Assembly (NCBI RefSeq): GCF_900178005.1
Contig: NZ_FXBS01000006.1
Location: forward strand, 1,302,001-1,366,000
Length of the DNA: 64,000 nt
Origin: Tuberibacillus sp. Marseille-P3662
Lineage (GTDB): Bacteria; Bacillota; Bacilli; Bacillales; Sporolactobacillaceae
Direction: 5' to 3'
In this document: piece after piece, positions 1 through 9,983 of the stretch
How positions within the stretch are numbered: position 1 is the stretch's first letter
Layout: each line of letters starts with the position of its first letter
Position numbers and translations under genes: made by a program
Notes under the pieces: generated by a model
Seen by the model: the letters and a program-made list of their open reading frames with translations, nothing else
Database searches by the model: none
Told to the model about the DNA's origin: nothing

Positions 1-1385
1 ACTTTGTCTAAAAAGAACGGGTCAATCCCTGTCAAATGCCATAGGCTCTCAAGTGAGTACTGGCGGCGGAACGCCTCAGCGAGATAAAAAATCCGGCGAT
101 CATCTTGTGCAATCATTTCTTTTTCAATTGTTGCATTAGACCAATTCTGACAGTCCGCATAACGCAAATGCATGTAACCCGCTTCTAATGAACGAATCGC
201 CTTTAACAACGATTCTTCAAAGGTACGCCCGATAGCCAGCACTTCACCGGTCGCTTTCATCTGCGTCCCTAATGTGCGGTTGGCGGCTGCAAATTTGTCA
301 AAGGGCCAACGCGGCATCTTCGTTACGACATAGTCAATGGATGGTTCAAAGCTGGCGTAGGTTGTTCCCGTGATCGCATTGGGAATTTCATCAAGCTGGT
401 AACCAACTGCAATTTTTGCAGCCACTTTTGCAATCGGGTAGCCCGTTGCTTTTGACGCTAAGGCTGATGATCGACTCACACGCGGGTTGACTTCAATGAT
501 GTAATATTGATCGCTATCCGGTGATAGAGCCAACTGGACATTACAGCCTCCTTCAATTTGTAGCGCCCGGGCAATTTTTAATGAGACATGACGCAGCTTT
601 TGTAAATCACGATCACTTAACGTTTGGGTTGGGGCGGTTACAATGGAATCTCCGGTATGGATGCCAACCGGATCAAGATTTTCCATGGGACAAACAGCAA
701 TAGCGCCATCATTCCCGTCCCGCATGACTTCAAATTCAATTTCTTTGTAGCCGACAATACTTTTTTCCAATAAAATCTGGTGAACAGGGCTTTGTTTGAG
801 CCCTTGGTCAGCAATCGTTTCGAGTTCATCCGGCGTTGTGACGATCCCACCGCCGCTGCCACCCATGGTATAAGCAGGGCGGACAATCAGCGGCAAACCC
901 GTCTTATCAGCAAACAAACGTGCTTCCGCCATGTTATTGATAATCTGGCTTTCAGGCACGGGTTCATCTAATTCATACATCAGTGAACGAAACGCTTCTC
1001 TATCCTCCGCTTGTCGGATCGTTTCTAGATTGGTACCGAGAAATATGACATCATATTCAGTTAACACTCCGGCATCGTCAAGTTCATTGGCAAGGTTAAG
1101 TCCGGTTTGCCCCCCTAAAGTGGCCAGTAAGCCATCAGGCCGTTCTTTACGAATAATATCTGTCACCGATGCTAACGTTAGGGGTTCAATATAGACGCGA
1201 TCAGCCATTTCTGTATCCGTCATAATTGTTGCCGGGTTAGAATTCACTAGAATCACTTCATAGCCTTCTTCTTGAAGAGCGGTACAAGCTTGAGTTCCGG
1301 AATAATCAAACTCAGCAGCTTGTCCAATTGTAATCGGACCAGACCCAATCACGAGAATCTTATGAATCGCAGTATTTTTAGGCAT
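1..1385 (-). CDS. carB: carbamoyl-phosphate synthase large subunit, N-terminal part (runs off left edge)
   Basis: CarB makes carbamoyl phosphate from bicarbonate, ATP and the ammonia delivered by CarA; here it feeds UMP synthesis. The frame is open from the ATG at 1385 to the window edge, about 461 codons of a protein usually near 1,070 residues. The start reads [18 protein letters not shown], with the nucleotide-binding IGSGP segment followed by [10 protein letters not shown], then [16 protein letters not shown] and [15 protein letters not shown], all typical of the first ATP-grasp half. The start codon overlaps the carA stop by 8 bases, so the two subunits are translationally coupled. It is the most distal pyr gene visible. 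The C-terminal half, with the second ATP-grasp and allosteric domains, is outside the window. Confidence 0.96.
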   Translation of the reverse strand, partial: MPKNTAIHKILVIGSGPITIGQAAEFDYSGTQACTALQEEGYEVILVNSNPATIMTDTEMADRVYIEPLTLASVTDIIRKERPDGLLATLGGQTGLNLANELDDAGVLTEYDVIFLGTNLETIRQAEDREAFRSLMYELDEPVPESQIINNMAEARLFADKTGLPLIVRPAYTMGGSGGGIVTTPDELETIADQGLKQSPVHQILLEKSIVGYKEIEFEVMRDGNDGAIAVCPMENLDPVGIHTGDSIVTAPTQTLSDRDLQKLRHVSLKIARALQIEGGCNVQLALSPDSDQYYIIEVNPRVSRSSALASKATGYPIAKVAAKIAVGYQLDEIPNAITGTTYASFEPSIDYVVTKMPRWPFDKFAAANRTLGTQMKATGEVLAIGRTFEESLLKAIRSLEAGYMHLRYADCQNWSNATIEKEMIAQDDRRIFYLAEAFRRQYSLESLWHLTGIDPFFLDK

Positions 1386-2472
1386 ATTGAACTCCTCTCT
1401 TTGGCTGGCGTTGTAGTGTCGTTAGGAATCGGTCAAACCATTCCGTGAAATCGTCCGGTCCCGGTGCTGCTTCTGGATGGAACTGAACGCTAGCTGCTGG
1501 CAGCGTTTGATGCACGAGTCCTTCAACCGTCCCATCATTCACTGCCTTATGTGACACCTCAAATCCTGTCCCGTGCAATGAATCAGGATCAACCGTATAA
1601 CCGTGATTTTGTGAGGTCATATAAAACTTGCCTGATTGCAAATCCTTTACCGGATGGTTGGCTCCTCTATGGCCAAACGTCATCTTTATCGTATCGGCAC
1701 CCGCTGCCAAGGCCATGATTTGATGGCCGAGACAGATACCGAAAACAGGGAGCTGCTCCATCAATTCTCGGACAGCAGCAATGGCTTCAGGAACGTCTTT
1801 GGGATCTCCTGGACCATTGCTTAAGAAAACACCATCAGGTTGGTACTCTAAAACCTCAGCCGCTGGTGTATTATAAGGAACGACAAGGACATCCATCTCC
1901 CGCTGTTGACAGGCTCGCAGGATCCCTTTCTTCATACCAAAGTCGTACAGAACAATACGCGGTCCAGAGCCTGGACTGGTGTACATTGTCGGTGTGGATA
2001 CTCGCTTCACTTGACCGGTAGGGAGCTGATACGTCTTTAAGTCCGCCACAACTTGATCAACCGCTACATCCCCATCACAAAGGCGTCCTTTTAATGTCCC
2101 ATGGCTTCGGATTTTACGCGTCAATTGCCGGGTGTCAATCCCTGAAATACCTGGGATATCTTTAGCAACTAGTAAGTCGTGTAGGGACTGCTCACTGCGC
2201 CAGTGACTAGGTGCATTAGCCGCTTCTTTCACCACTAAACCCGCTATCGCAGGGTGAAGTGATTCAAAATCGTCACGATGAAGACCATAATTACCGATAA
2301 GCGGGTAAGTCATGGCAACAATTTGACCGGAATACGATGGATCCGACAAAATTTCTTGATACCCAGTCATCCCTGTATTAAAAACAACTTCACCATCACA
2401 AATAGACTCAGCCCCAAGTGACTGTCCAACAAAAACGGAACCATCTTCTAATACAAGTTGCCGCTGCGTCAT
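1378..2472 (-). CDS. carA: carbamoyl-phosphate synthase small subunit (glutaminase)
   Basis: CarA hydrolyses glutamine and channels ammonia to CarB. The 364-residue protein has the N-terminal CPSase domain ([14 protein letters not shown], residues about 7-20) and a class I glutamine amidotransferase domain. The nucleophile is Cys247 in GICLGHQ, and His332 and Glu334 in QFHPE complete the triad. The length is normal for the pyrimidine-type enzyme (pyrAA of B. subtilis). Its ATG overlaps the pyrC stop in an ATGA junction, and its own end overlaps the carB start. Regulation is expected through the upstream PyrR attenuators, because there is no promoter or terminator between pyrB and carB. Confidence 0.97.
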   Translation of the reverse strand: MTQRQLVLEDGSVFVGQSLGAESICDGEVVFNTGMTGYQEILSDPSYSGQIVAMTYPLIGNYGLHRDDFESLHPAIAGLVVKEAANAPSHWRSEQSLHDLLVAKDIPGISGIDTRQLTRKIRSHGTLKGRLCDGDVAVDQVVADLKTYQLPTGQVKRVSTPTMYTSPGSGPRIVLYDFGMKKGILRACQQREMDVLVVPYNTPAAEVLEYQPDGVFLSNGPGDPKDVPEAIAAVRELMEQLPVFGICLGHQIMALAAGADTIKMTFGHRGANHPVKDLQSGKFYMTSQNHGYTVDPDSLHGTGFEVSHKAVNDGTVEGLVHQTLPAASVQFHPEAAPGPDDFTEWFDRFLTTLQRQPKRGVQYA

Positions 2473-3755
2473 ACAATTAGCCTCCTTTGTTCATAAACCG
2501 CCCGGCCTGCTTTAAGGGTCATGACGGGTAGTCCATGACACGACCAACCCATGAACGGTGTGTTTTGACCTTTGGAAACCTGTTCATGAGGTTGAATCAC
2601 CTGTTCTTGAGATAAGTCAATGAATGTCACATCAGCTGGACCGCCTTCCATTAAGATCCCACCATTCACTCCGAATATCTGGGCAGGAATATGCGCTAAC
2701 CGTTCAAGCAACTGCTCTAAGGTCAATACTCCTCTTTGCACAAGATGACTGTATAGTAGAGAAAAGGCTGTTTCTAAGCCGACAATACCGAACGGCGCTT
2801 TTTCCATCCCTTGTGCTTTCTCTTCAGCGGCATGTGGGGCATGATCCGTCGCGATCATATCAATGGTGCCATCAAGCAAACCTTCAATGAGTGCTTCGCG
2901 ATCAGCTACACTTCTAAGCGGTGGATTCATTTTAAAATTAGGATCCAAATCCGGAATATCATTTTCTGTCAATAACAGATGGTGCGGTGTCACTTCGGCC
3001 GTCACCCGAATTCCAGCACGTTTTGCATCGCGAATCACCCGGACCGTTTCTTTCGTGCTCACGTGACAGACATGATAGTGAACGCCTGCTGCTTCTGCTA
3101 ACAAGACGTCGCGAGCCACCTGTGTCGCTTCACAAACGTTCGGTATCCCTCGTAATCCATGTTCACGGGCAAACCACCCATCATGGACACAGCCATCGTT
3201 GATTAACGAATTCTCCTCACAGTGCGCGACGACCGGCATATCTAAATTAGCTGCCCGCTGCATGGCCTCAAGCATCATACTTGCCGATTGCACACCGACA
3301 CCATCATCGGTAAACGCAAAAGCCCCTGCTTCCTTCAAACTCCGGAAATCACTTAACGTATGCCCAGATAAGCCTTGTGTAATTGAAGCATACGGCAAGA
3401 CATCCACAACCGCTTGACGTTGAATCGTATGGTGTAATTGCACCATGGTTTCATCGTTATCGGGAACTGGGTTCGTGTTTGGCATCGCGCAAACGGTTGT
3501 GAATCCCCCTTTAGCTGCGGCCTTTGTGCCCGTCCGGATCGTTTCTTTGTGTTCACCACCTGGTTCGCGCAGATGAACGTGTACGTCAACAAATCCCGGT
3601 GTCACCAATAGTCCTTCGGCATCAATCACATCTTGCCCATCTTTTGGTATATGATCAGATATCCTCCGGATGATACCTCCTTCAATGAACACATCTTTTT
3701 GCTCGATACAGCCGTTGCTATAGACTTGACCCGACTTTAATAAAAGCCCCATCAT
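2469..3755 (-). CDS. pyrC: dihydroorotase
   Basis: Catalyses cyclisation of carbamoyl-aspartate to dihydroorotate, the third step of UMP synthesis, in the cytoplasm. The 428-residue protein is of the bacterial class I zinc amidohydrolase type. It has the metal-binding [10 protein letters not shown] segment (His59, His61), [20 protein letters not shown] with further metal-binding histidines, and ATDHAPH near residue 300. The start overlaps the end of pyrB by 38 bases. An AGGAGG sequence lies 6 bases before the ATG at 3755, and a second ATG at 3752 is an equally plausible start. The gene is part of pyrR-pyrB-pyrC-carA-carB. Confidence 0.96.
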   Translation of the reverse strand: MMGLLLKSGQVYSNGCIEQKDVFIEGGIIRRISDHIPKDGQDVIDAEGLLVTPGFVDVHVHLREPGGEHKETIRTGTKAAAKGGFTTVCAMPNTNPVPDNDETMVQLHHTIQRQAVVDVLPYASITQGLSGHTLSDFRSLKEAGAFAFTDDGVGVQSASMMLEAMQRAANLDMPVVAHCEENSLINDGCVHDGWFAREHGLRGIPNVCEATQVARDVLLAEAAGVHYHVCHVSTKETVRVIRDAKRAGIRVTAEVTPHHLLLTENDIPDLDPNFKMNPPLRSVADREALIEGLLDGTIDMIATDHAPHAAEEKAQGMEKAPFGIVGLETAFSLLYSHLVQRGVLTLEQLLERLAHIPAQIFGVNGGILMEGGPADVTFIDLSQEQVIQPHEQVSKGQNTPFMGWSCHGLPVMTLKAGRAVYEQRRLIV

Positions 3756-4644
3756 TCATCTCCTCCTTAAGTTGACCAATGGCCCATTCAATAACGGCCA
3801 TTCTTACAGGAACGCCGTTATGGATTTGTGAGAAAATCCGCGAATTATTCGACTCAATCAAGCGACTGTCAAGCTCAACACCGCGGTTGACAGGTGCCGG
3901 ATGCATAATAATAGCACCGGGCTTCATCGCTTCAGCTCTTGTCATGGTTAAACCAAATTGCTCATGATAATCTTCAGACGTTAAATCCATGATGCCTTGA
4001 TGACGCTCATGCTGGATCCGTAACATATAAACAACATCAGCCTGAGCCATCGCTTCGTCCACCGGTACATATCTTCCAGGAAGCCTGTCATTATACCATT
4101 CTGCTGGGCCACTTAAAATGACATCGGCACCCAGTCGATGCAATGTTTCCGCATTCGATTTCGCCACTCGGCTATGGCGCAAATCACCAATGATCGCCAC
4201 TTTTAAACCTTGAAACACAATAAATGATTCCTGTATCGTTAATAAATCTAATAATGTTTGGGTGGGGTGATCGCCACACCCGTCACCGGCATTGATCATC
4301 GGAATAGAAAGCCGACCCTGAAGATCTTGGTAATACTCATTCTGTGTGTGTCTAATCACGACCGCATCAATCCCCGTTGCCTCTAATGTTCGGATTGTGT
4401 CATATAGACTTTCCCCTTTTTGAATACTTGAGGTGATTTCATCCACATTTAAGGGATGGAAACCCAAACGTTTCTCAGCCACCTCAAAACTCGTGCGCGT
4501 TCGAGTGCTTGGCTCAAAAAACAGATTAGCGATGACACCATTATGCTTCATTGATTCACCCGCTTGTTTGATCTTGCGCGCCCCATCCAGAATGGTTTCA
4601 ATATCTTCTGTCCTAAGATCAGCCAATCGAACTAAGTCAGCCAT
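3718..4644 (-). CDS. pyrB: aspartate carbamoyltransferase catalytic subunit
   Basis: Transfers the carbamoyl group to aspartate. The 308-residue protein carries the carbamoyl-phosphate loop [13 protein letters not shown], the [14 protein letters not shown] segment and the [10 protein letters not shown] segment of the family. No regulatory pyrI follows, as is usual in Firmicutes. The reading frame is open upstream to an ATG at 4683, but that codon lies in the U-tract of the attenuator terminator at 4683-4722. The ATG at 4644 has GGGGGAGA six bases before it and gives an N-terminus ([10 protein letters not shown]) matching the family. The later start is therefore chosen. Confidence 0.95.
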   Translation of the reverse strand: MADLVRLADLRTEDIETILDGARKIKQAGESMKHNGVIANLFFEPSTRTRTSFEVAEKRLGFHPLNVDEITSSIQKGESLYDTIRTLEATGIDAVVIRHTQNEYYQDLQGRLSIPMINAGDGCGDHPTQTLLDLLTIQESFIVFQGLKVAIIGDLRHSRVAKSNAETLHRLGADVILSGPAEWYNDRLPGRYVPVDEAMAQADVVYMLRIQHERHQGIMDLTSEDYHEQFGLTMTRAEAMKPGAIIMHPAPVNRGVELDSRLIESNNSRIFSQIHNGVPVRMAVIEWAIGQLKEEMNDGAFIKVGSSL

Positions 4645-4682
4645 CGAATTTCTCCCCCTGTCTCCTGAACATTTTTGTTTCA

Positions 4683-4722
4683 TAAAAAAACCCCCTTCAT
4701 CCTGTTAGGACAAAGAGGGTGT
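4683..4722 (-). terminator. pyrR-pyrB intercistronic attenuator terminator
   Basis: On the minus strand, ACCCTCTTTGTCC pairs with GGATGAAGGGGGT over 13 positions (some G-U pairs) around a short TAACAG loop and is followed by seven T residues. It lies between the PyrR-binding motif and pyrB, as expected for the terminator arm of PyrR-controlled attenuation. Confidence 0.9.
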
Positions 4723-4785
4723 AGGTTCATGAAGATCGACGCAGGTCTTCTTATAGGCCTACGTCCATCTTAAACCTCCCTTTGT

Positions 4786-4800
4786 CAGCCTCACAGGACT
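4786..4800 (-). promoter_or_regulatory. PyrR-binding loop (anti-antiterminator) before pyrB
   Basis: The minus strand reads AGTCCTGTGAGGCTG, matching the conserved PyrR RNA-binding loop (ARUCC-N-GNGAGGYU). Flanking TCCCTTT and AAAGGGA can form the lower stem. With UMP bound, PyrR would stabilise this hairpin, prevent the antiterminator and allow the terminator at 4683-4722 to form. The identical 15-base motif occurs before pyrR. Confidence 0.88.
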
Positions 4801-4825
4801 GCCCTTAAAAGGGACTCATATATGA

Positions 4826-5494
<669 letters not shown>

Positions 5495-5524
5495 TTAAAG
5501 GGAGACATTCATTTGTTACCAATC

Positions 5525-5553
5525 ATTATTGCAAACGTTAGTAACCTTGTCAA
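5525..5553 (-). promoter_or_regulatory. sigma-A promoter of the pyr operon
   Basis: TTGACA (5553-5548) and AATAAT (5530-5525) are separated by exactly 17 bases on the minus strand. The -35 box overlaps the rluD stop codon. Transcription would start near 5518 and give a leader of about 145 bases carrying the PyrR loop and terminator. Confidence 0.8.
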
Positions 5554-6467
5554 TACGTATTTTCACGAGCTTGCCCTATAGCTTGATACATATCCTCTGG
5601 TAAAGGAGCTTGATATTGCACGAACGCTTTTGTTCCCGGATGGATAAAACCGAGTTCTGAAGCATGCAAGGCTTGCCCATCAATAGCTAGCGTCTTTCTA
5701 GGACCATATTTCGGATCACCCGCGACCGGATGGCCAATGTAATCCATATGAACGCGAATTTGGTGCGTCCGGCCGGTTTCTAACCGGCATTGAACAAACG
5801 TGAAATGGGAATATCGCTCCAAGACAGTAAAATGAGTGACAGCCGCTTTACTGTTCTTTGGGGTTACTGCCATTTTTTTGCGATTCTTGGGATGGCGCCC
5901 AATTGGAGCGTTAATGGCTGCCTGATCACGCTCAAGAACGCCGTGAACAATCGCTTGATAGGCACGATAAACCGATTTTGCTTTTATTTGTTCTGCCAAG
6001 GCAGCATGCGCTTTATCATTTTTGGCAACGACAAGTAAACCTGATGTCTCCTTATCAATCCGATGAACAATACCCGGTCGCATCATACCATTGATCCCCG
6101 ACAGTTCATGACAATAAGCCAAAAGTGCGTTAACAAGGGTACCCTTTGTGTGCCCCGGAGCAGGATGAACAACCATTCCCCGCGGCTTATTAACCACTAA
6201 AACATCCTCATCTTCATCAATGATATCCAAAGGAATCGTCTCAGGTTCAATTGTTGGAGCTTCTTGATCCGGGAGCTTCATTTCAATTGAGTCACGACTT
6301 TGTATTTTATAATTCGATTTCACGGGATGCTGATTGACTTGTACTTGACCGTTTTTTATCAAGTCTTGAATGTGCGTTCGCGATTGATCCTCAAGTTGTT
6401 CTTGTAAAAATTTATCAATCCGTTGTCCCGATGCATTTTCATCAACGGCAAGCTCAATTTGACTCAT
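5550..6467 (-). CDS. ylyB: RluA-family 23S rRNA pseudouridine synthase (YlyB/RluD-like)
   Basis: Converts specific uridines in large-subunit rRNA to pseudouridine. The 305-residue protein has an N-terminal S4 RNA-binding domain (residues about 12-65) and the RluA catalytic core with [11 protein letters not shown], where Asp138 is the expected nucleophile, plus [11 protein letters not shown] near the C-terminus. The frame is open from 6491, but the ATG at 6467 follows AAGGAG at about 10 bases and matches the start of B. subtilis YlyB. It overlaps the end of lspA by 14 bases. The exact uridine targets cannot be read from the sequence. Confidence 0.92.
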   Translation of the reverse strand: MSQIELAVDENASGQRIDKFLQEQLEDQSRTHIQDLIKNGQVQVNQHPVKSNYKIQSRDSIEMKLPDQEAPTIEPETIPLDIIDEDEDVLVVNKPRGMVVHPAPGHTKGTLVNALLAYCHELSGINGMMRPGIVHRIDKETSGLLVVAKNDKAHAALAEQIKAKSVYRAYQAIVHGVLERDQAAINAPIGRHPKNRKKMAVTPKNSKAAVTHFTVLERYSHFTFVQCRLETGRTHQIRVHMDYIGHPVAGDPKYGPRKTLAIDGQALHASELGFIHPGTKAFVQYQAPLPEDMYQAIGQARENTY

Positions 6468-6927
6468 GTTGACGTTTCTCCTTTTTGGCATCTAAATATG
6501 TATAAACCAATAACAAGATGGCTCCCACCACGAGGGACGAATCCGCTAAATTAAAGATTGGATAGCTATATGAACCCAAATAAACATCAATGAAATCCAC
6601 AACAGCACCGCGAAAAATTCGATCGATAAAGTTGCCAAGGGTGCCTCCTAGAATTAAAGCAAGAGCCACGCCAAGTAAGGGATGATAACGACCTACAGTA
6701 TGTATATAATAGATCACCACAAACGCTACAATGATCGTGATAATATAAAAAAACCACATTTGACCTTCTAAAATATTCCATGCTGCGCCTGTGTTTCGTG
6801 AAGAGGTCCAATATAAAAAGTCACGTATGACCGGAAGGCTTTGCCCGATGTCCATTGTTGCTGCGACAATGTATTTCGTCAGTTGATCCAACCCCAAGAT
6901 GATCAATGTTATTAAATAGTAAATCAA
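6454..6927 (-). CDS. lspA: lipoprotein signal peptidase (signal peptidase II)
   Basis: Cleaves the signal peptide of diacylglyceryl-modified prolipoproteins in the membrane; CtaC in this window (lipobox LSGC) is a likely substrate. The 157-residue protein has four predicted membrane segments. The conserved residues fall at the B. subtilis positions: Asp14, Asn99 and Asp102 (GNFIDR), Asp111, Asn126 and Asp129 (FNLADS). The start is TTG at 6927, with GGGGGAGA eight bases upstream. It sits between ylyA and ylyB, as in B. subtilis. Confidence 0.96.
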   Translation of the reverse strand: MIYYLITLIILGLDQLTKYIVAATMDIGQSLPVIRDFLYWTSSRNTGAAWNILEGQMWFFYIITIIVAFVVIYYIHTVGRYHPLLGVALALILGGTLGNFIDRIFRGAVVDFIDVYLGSYSYPIFNLADSSLVVGAILLLVYTYLDAKKEKRQHESN

Positions 6928-6999
6928 TCGTCAATTCTCCCCCATTTTACGTTATATAATTGACATTGTAGCACAGTTATACCCGGCATGCGAGTAGAT

Positions 7000-7025
7000 A
7001 AGATGGGTTTCCACCCAGGAAACCC
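7000..7025 (-). terminator. hairpin after ylyA, possible terminator
   Basis: GGGTTTCC and GGAAACCC form a perfect 8-bp stem with a 5-base loop just after the ylyA stop. On the minus strand the following bases (ATCTTATC) are only moderately T-rich, so termination is likely but may be leaky into lspA. On the plus strand a T-run follows a few bases later. Confidence 0.45.
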
Positions 7026-7034
7026 TCTTATTTT

Positions 7035-7727
7035 TTACAAGTCATCTTCATTTTCTGTTGTTTCATCAACGATTTGCTCATTCATCAATTCATCATATTG
7101 AATGTTACGCAAAAATTCGACATGATCAGTGCCCCTATAGCCATTCATATCCGTAGCGCCAATTGCTTCGACTAATTGGACATAACCTAAGCCGTCCTGG
7201 TTATCAATATTTGATGATCCATCATAAGTCATACCTAATTCATTATAAGCAGCCACTAAGTCATATGCATTTTGCTCATTAAATTCAGTTTCTTCACTGT
7301 TAGTAGCATAGTCAGCCTCAATTTCACTTAACACATCTTCTTCAATAGGCCTTTGCTCTCCATAAACATGGTGCGGCTTTGATTTAGCAATCGTTCGAGC
7401 TGTTGGCAACGCCTCAAGCCGCTCCAAGGGTATGGGTTGACCTGTTTCTTCATCCAAGCCATACGTTCCATTTACAAATTTATTTAAAGCAGTATTAATA
7501 TTATTTAATTCCTCTTTTTCCATATTTCTTAAAACCATATCTTTTTGACGTTCATATAAGGCCGTTCCGCTGTCAGCAGGATGGTTATCATATTGTGACA
7601 ATTCGCCTGAGGCATGACCTGCAGCGAATGGTTCGTAAAGACCAAACTCGTTATTAACATCCACTTGCTTTTCAATATCCTGTTTGCGCTGAATCAACGC
7701 TTGCTTTAATTTTTGGTACTGGTCCAT
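7035..7727 (-). CDS. ylyA: DksA/TraR-family protein YlyA
   Basis: A 230-residue relative of the DksA/TraR proteins that bind RNA polymerase; the B. subtilis orthologue at this position is YlyA. The N-terminal third is helical with a likely coiled coil, followed by NPADSGTALYERQKD-like sequence and the vestigial finger region GTYGLDEETG, which has no cysteines, so no zinc site can form. The C-terminus is acidic. The frame can be read from a TTG at 7736, but only one base separates that codon from AGGAGG, whereas the ATG at 7727 has 10. B. subtilis has ileS between this gene and divIVA; here only about 150 bases intervene. Confidence 0.85.
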   Translation of the reverse strand: MDQYQKLKQALIQRKQDIEKQVDVNNEFGLYEPFAAGHASGELSQYDNHPADSGTALYERQKDMVLRNMEKEELNNINTALNKFVNGTYGLDEETGQPIPLERLEALPTARTIAKSKPHHVYGEQRPIEEDVLSEIEADYATNSEETEFNEQNAYDLVAAYNELGMTYDGSSNIDNQDGLGYVQLVEAIGATDMNGYRGTDHVEFLRNIQYDELMNEQIVDETTENEDDL

Positions 7728-7828
7728 CTTCTTCAACCCTCCTCAAGTCTTTTATATCGTTTGAGGAAACGAAGAGAATTAGACTGCTTAACATTTGTTA
7801 AAGTATCAGAACATTTCCTTGTATAGAT

Positions 7829-7861
7829 AAAAAATGCATTTGTCAGTAGTATGACAAATGC
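7829..7861 (-). terminator. terminator downstream of divIVA
   Basis: GCATTTGTCA and TGACAAATGC form a perfect 10-bp stem with a 6-base loop, followed on the minus strand by ATTTTTTATC. It ends transcription from divIVA, where B. subtilis would continue to ileS. Confidence 0.88.
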
Positions 7862-7883
7862 ACCGATGCTTTATATGTATCGA

Positions 7884-8393
7884 TTATTCGGAATCAGCAG
7901 TTTGATATTCCTCTGGAATTTGATCTTCAAGCACCTTGTTAAGATCATCCCAGTCATCCTTATTTAGCATCTCCAACTGCGCTTCGACAAGTGTTTTGAA
8001 ACGCGTCCGAAAAACATTGGCTTGCTTTTTCATCTCATCCATGTCGATTGCGATTTTTCTTGATTTTTCCAATGATTCATTAATAATGCGATCCGCATTT
8101 TTCTCGGCTTCTTTGACAATGAGACGCCCTTCTTTTTGCGCATTCTGCTTCACTTCTTCAGCGGTTTCCTGAGCCACTAGAATGGATTTATTAAGCGTTG
8201 ACTCAATATCAGAAAAATGTCCCAGCTTCTCTTCTAATTCTGAGACTTTACTTTCAAGCTCCTTCTTTTCACGAATCATCGCTTCATAGTCCTTAATGAC
8301 TTGGTCCAGAAAATCATTAACTTCATCTTCATCATAGCCACGAAACGATTTTGTAAATGCTTTATTATGAATATCTAACGGTGTTAATGGCAT
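7884..8393 (-). CDS. divIVA: cell-division/polarity coiled-coil protein DivIVA
   Basis: DivIVA binds negatively curved membrane at septa and poles and recruits Min and sporulation factors. The 169-residue protein begins MPLTPLDIHNKAF and has the conserved FRGYDEDEVNDFLD lipid-binding domain, followed by long coiled coils (residues about 30-130) and a short acidic tail. The frame is open to 8408, but the ATG at 8393 has GGAGGTG upstream and matches B. subtilis exactly. It is the last gene of the ylm group before its terminator. Confidence 0.97.
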   Translation of the reverse strand: MPLTPLDIHNKAFTKSFRGYDEDEVNDFLDQVIKDYEAMIREKKELESKVSELEEKLGHFSDIESTLNKSILVAQETAEEVKQNAQKEGRLIVKEAEKNADRIINESLEKSRKIAIDMDEMKKQANVFRTRFKTLVEAQLEMLNKDDWDDLNKVLEDQIPEEYQTADSE

Positions 8394-8471
8394 CAATGCC
8401 ACCTCCAATAAACAATCTACTTGCTAATACCATTCGACAGTTTTAGTGGTATTTCCTGCCGTTCCTCAGAT

Positions 8472-9251
8472 TTATTTCAAAAGTTCGTATGAAATTGGCA
8501 GCCGTCCTTTTCTCGTTGGCTCTCCTACTCGGGATAAATGACTGCGGCCAACCTTTCTTAGGGACACGTAATCGCCGGCACGTAACATATAGGCAGGCTT
8601 GTCCACAATCCGCCAGTTCACTTTCACCCGCTGTTGTTGAATCGCTTGAGACACTTTACCTCTTGGTAAGTTATAAATCTCCGCTAAAACGACATCTAAA
8701 CGAAGCGATGAGACAGTTCCTGACTGTTCTTGCCAATGGTGTTGAGGTACAATAGCCTCACCCCAAGCTGTAGGCTCACAAGAAACGGTATGTTGACCGA
8801 TTTGTTTCAAATTGAGACGAATAAATTCGGCAATCTCAGCAGCTGCGACAAATTGAATACGGCCATCAGCAAACAATAAATCCCCGAATTTCTCACGGCG
8901 CAACCCCAGTCCCATCAACGAACCCAAAAGTTCACGATGTGTAATGGTCGCAAATCGATGCGGATAATTCAATTCAAATAAGCAAAGCTTGTACTCATCC
9001 GGTTCCACTGTGACATAAGGAGGCAAAAACAAGGCCCGTTGGCGCTCAGCTTTGTTAATGCCACCTGACATGTCAATAGTCAGTTCGGAATGGCTCCCGA
9101 TGACACTCCTAATAATATTTTGCTCCCTTGGATCAAGAAAATCCGTTAATTTGGGATGATATTGATCCAACACCGTTGTCTGCCATTCTAACACTTGATC
9201 GATAAATGGCCGTTCTTCCGGCCGAAAATGTTGGTATATAGACGATCCCAT
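8472..9251 (-). CDS. ylmH: YlmH, S4-domain RNA-binding protein
   Basis: A 259-residue protein with an N-terminal YlmH fold (IYQHFRPEERPFID, LTDFLDPREQ) and a C-terminal S4 domain (about residues 180-240, SSLRLDVVLAEIYNLPRGKVSQAIQ...VKVNW). The family binds ribosomal particles, and B. subtilis YlmH (RqcP) helps ribosome-associated quality control; that role is from family knowledge. The frame runs back to 9308 over ylmG, but MGSSIYQHF at 9251 matches the family and starts 4 bases after the ylmG stop. Its ribosome-binding site is weak, suggesting translational coupling. Confidence 0.93.
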   Translation of the reverse strand: MGSSIYQHFRPEERPFIDQVLEWQTTVLDQYHPKLTDFLDPREQNIIRSVIGSHSELTIDMSGGINKAERQRALFLPPYVTVEPDEYKLCLFELNYPHRFATITHRELLGSLMGLGLRREKFGDLLFADGRIQFVAAAEIAEFIRLNLKQIGQHTVSCEPTAWGEAIVPQHHWQEQSGTVSSLRLDVVLAEIYNLPRGKVSQAIQQQRVKVNWRIVDKPAYMLRAGDYVSLRKVGRSHLSRVGEPTRKGRLPISYELLK

Positions 9252-9255
9252 AGGC

Positions 9256-9531
9256 CTACATGACGCCCACAAGAGAATTATATATCGCCCAAATGCCTTC
9301 TTGAGCAAAAATCAAGACGAACATGGCAACAATCGGGGAAATATCAATCATACCCAAAGGTGGAATAAACCGACGGAATATTTGTAGATAAGGCTCGGTC
9401 ATACGCCCGATCACTTCATAAAAACGCGTCGATTGCAATGGTGGAATCCATGAACCTAGAACGTATATAATCACAATCCAAGAATAAATCTGTATAGCTA
9501 ATGCAAGAAAATGGAACAATTCGTATAACAT
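9256..9531 (-). CDS. ylmG: YggT-family membrane protein YlmG
   Basis: A 91-residue integral membrane protein with two hydrophobic segments (residues about 3-25 and 65-88) separated by the family loop SWIPPLQS...PYLQIFRRFIPP. YggT/YlmG proteins neighbour division genes in Gram-positive bacteria and affect nucleoid or septum organisation; no biochemical activity is known. AGAGGTGA precedes the ATG. It lies between sepF and ylmH in the conserved order. Confidence 0.93.
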   Translation of the reverse strand: MLYELFHFLALAIQIYSWIVIIYVLGSWIPPLQSTRFYEVIGRMTEPYLQIFRRFIPPLGMIDISPIVAMFVLIFAQEGIWAIYNSLVGVM

Positions 9532-9551
9532 AACGTCACCTCTTCAAAGTC

Positions 9552-9971
9552 TTAATATGTGACTTTCTTTGAAACATCGGCGATCACCCCGTCAACATCA
9601 ATGTTGTTTGGAGCACATAATATCGTATCACCGCTAATCCGTTGCATATGACCTTCAATTACATAGATCGTCCCACCGAGAAAGTCAATGATGCGTTTGG
9701 ATTCATCAGCAGAAATGCGTCCAAAATTCACAACAACCGCTGTCCGCTTTTTTAAATGATCCGCGATCTGTTGAACATCATCATAACCATCAGGTTCAAC
9801 GATCATAACTTTAGCCTGCTGTTGCTTCACACTGGCTAAATTAACAACATTATCGGTAGATGAGCTTGCGGCATGCGCATCAGCTTCATTTCCCGTATAA
9901 CCATCCTGCGCGTCAAGTTCCTCCTCATCTTCCAAATAAAAAAAGCGCTTAAATGTGGATTTCAACCCCAT
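9552..9971 (-). CDS. sepF: cell division protein SepF
   Basis: SepF anchors FtsZ filaments to the membrane and shapes the septum. The 139-residue protein has the N-terminal amphipathic membrane helix (GLKSTFKRFFYL), an acidic linker (residues about 15-50), and the compact C-terminal domain with MIVEPDGYDDVQQIADHL and FGRISADESKRIIDFLGG. Both ends match B. subtilis YlmF/SepF. AAGGAGA lies before the ATG. It is co-directional with ylmE and ylmG. Confidence 0.96.
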   Translation of the reverse strand: MGLKSTFKRFFYLEDEEELDAQDGYTGNEADAHAASSSTDNVVNLASVKQQQAKVMIVEPDGYDDVQQIADHLKKRTAVVVNFGRISADESKRIIDFLGGTIYVIEGHMQRISGDTILCAPNNIDVDGVIADVSKKVTY

Positions 9972-9983
9972 AACTTTGTCTCC

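Noticed and set aside
931-1194. Frame of 87 codons on plus over carB (and similar plus-strand frames across the window)
   Set aside because: Antisense shadows of conserved minus-strand genes without ribosome-binding sites.
8410-8460. Hairpin AATACCA/TGGTATT between ylmH and divIVA as a terminator
   Set aside because: Long loop, short AT-rich stem and no T-run; read-through from ylmH to divIVA is more likely.
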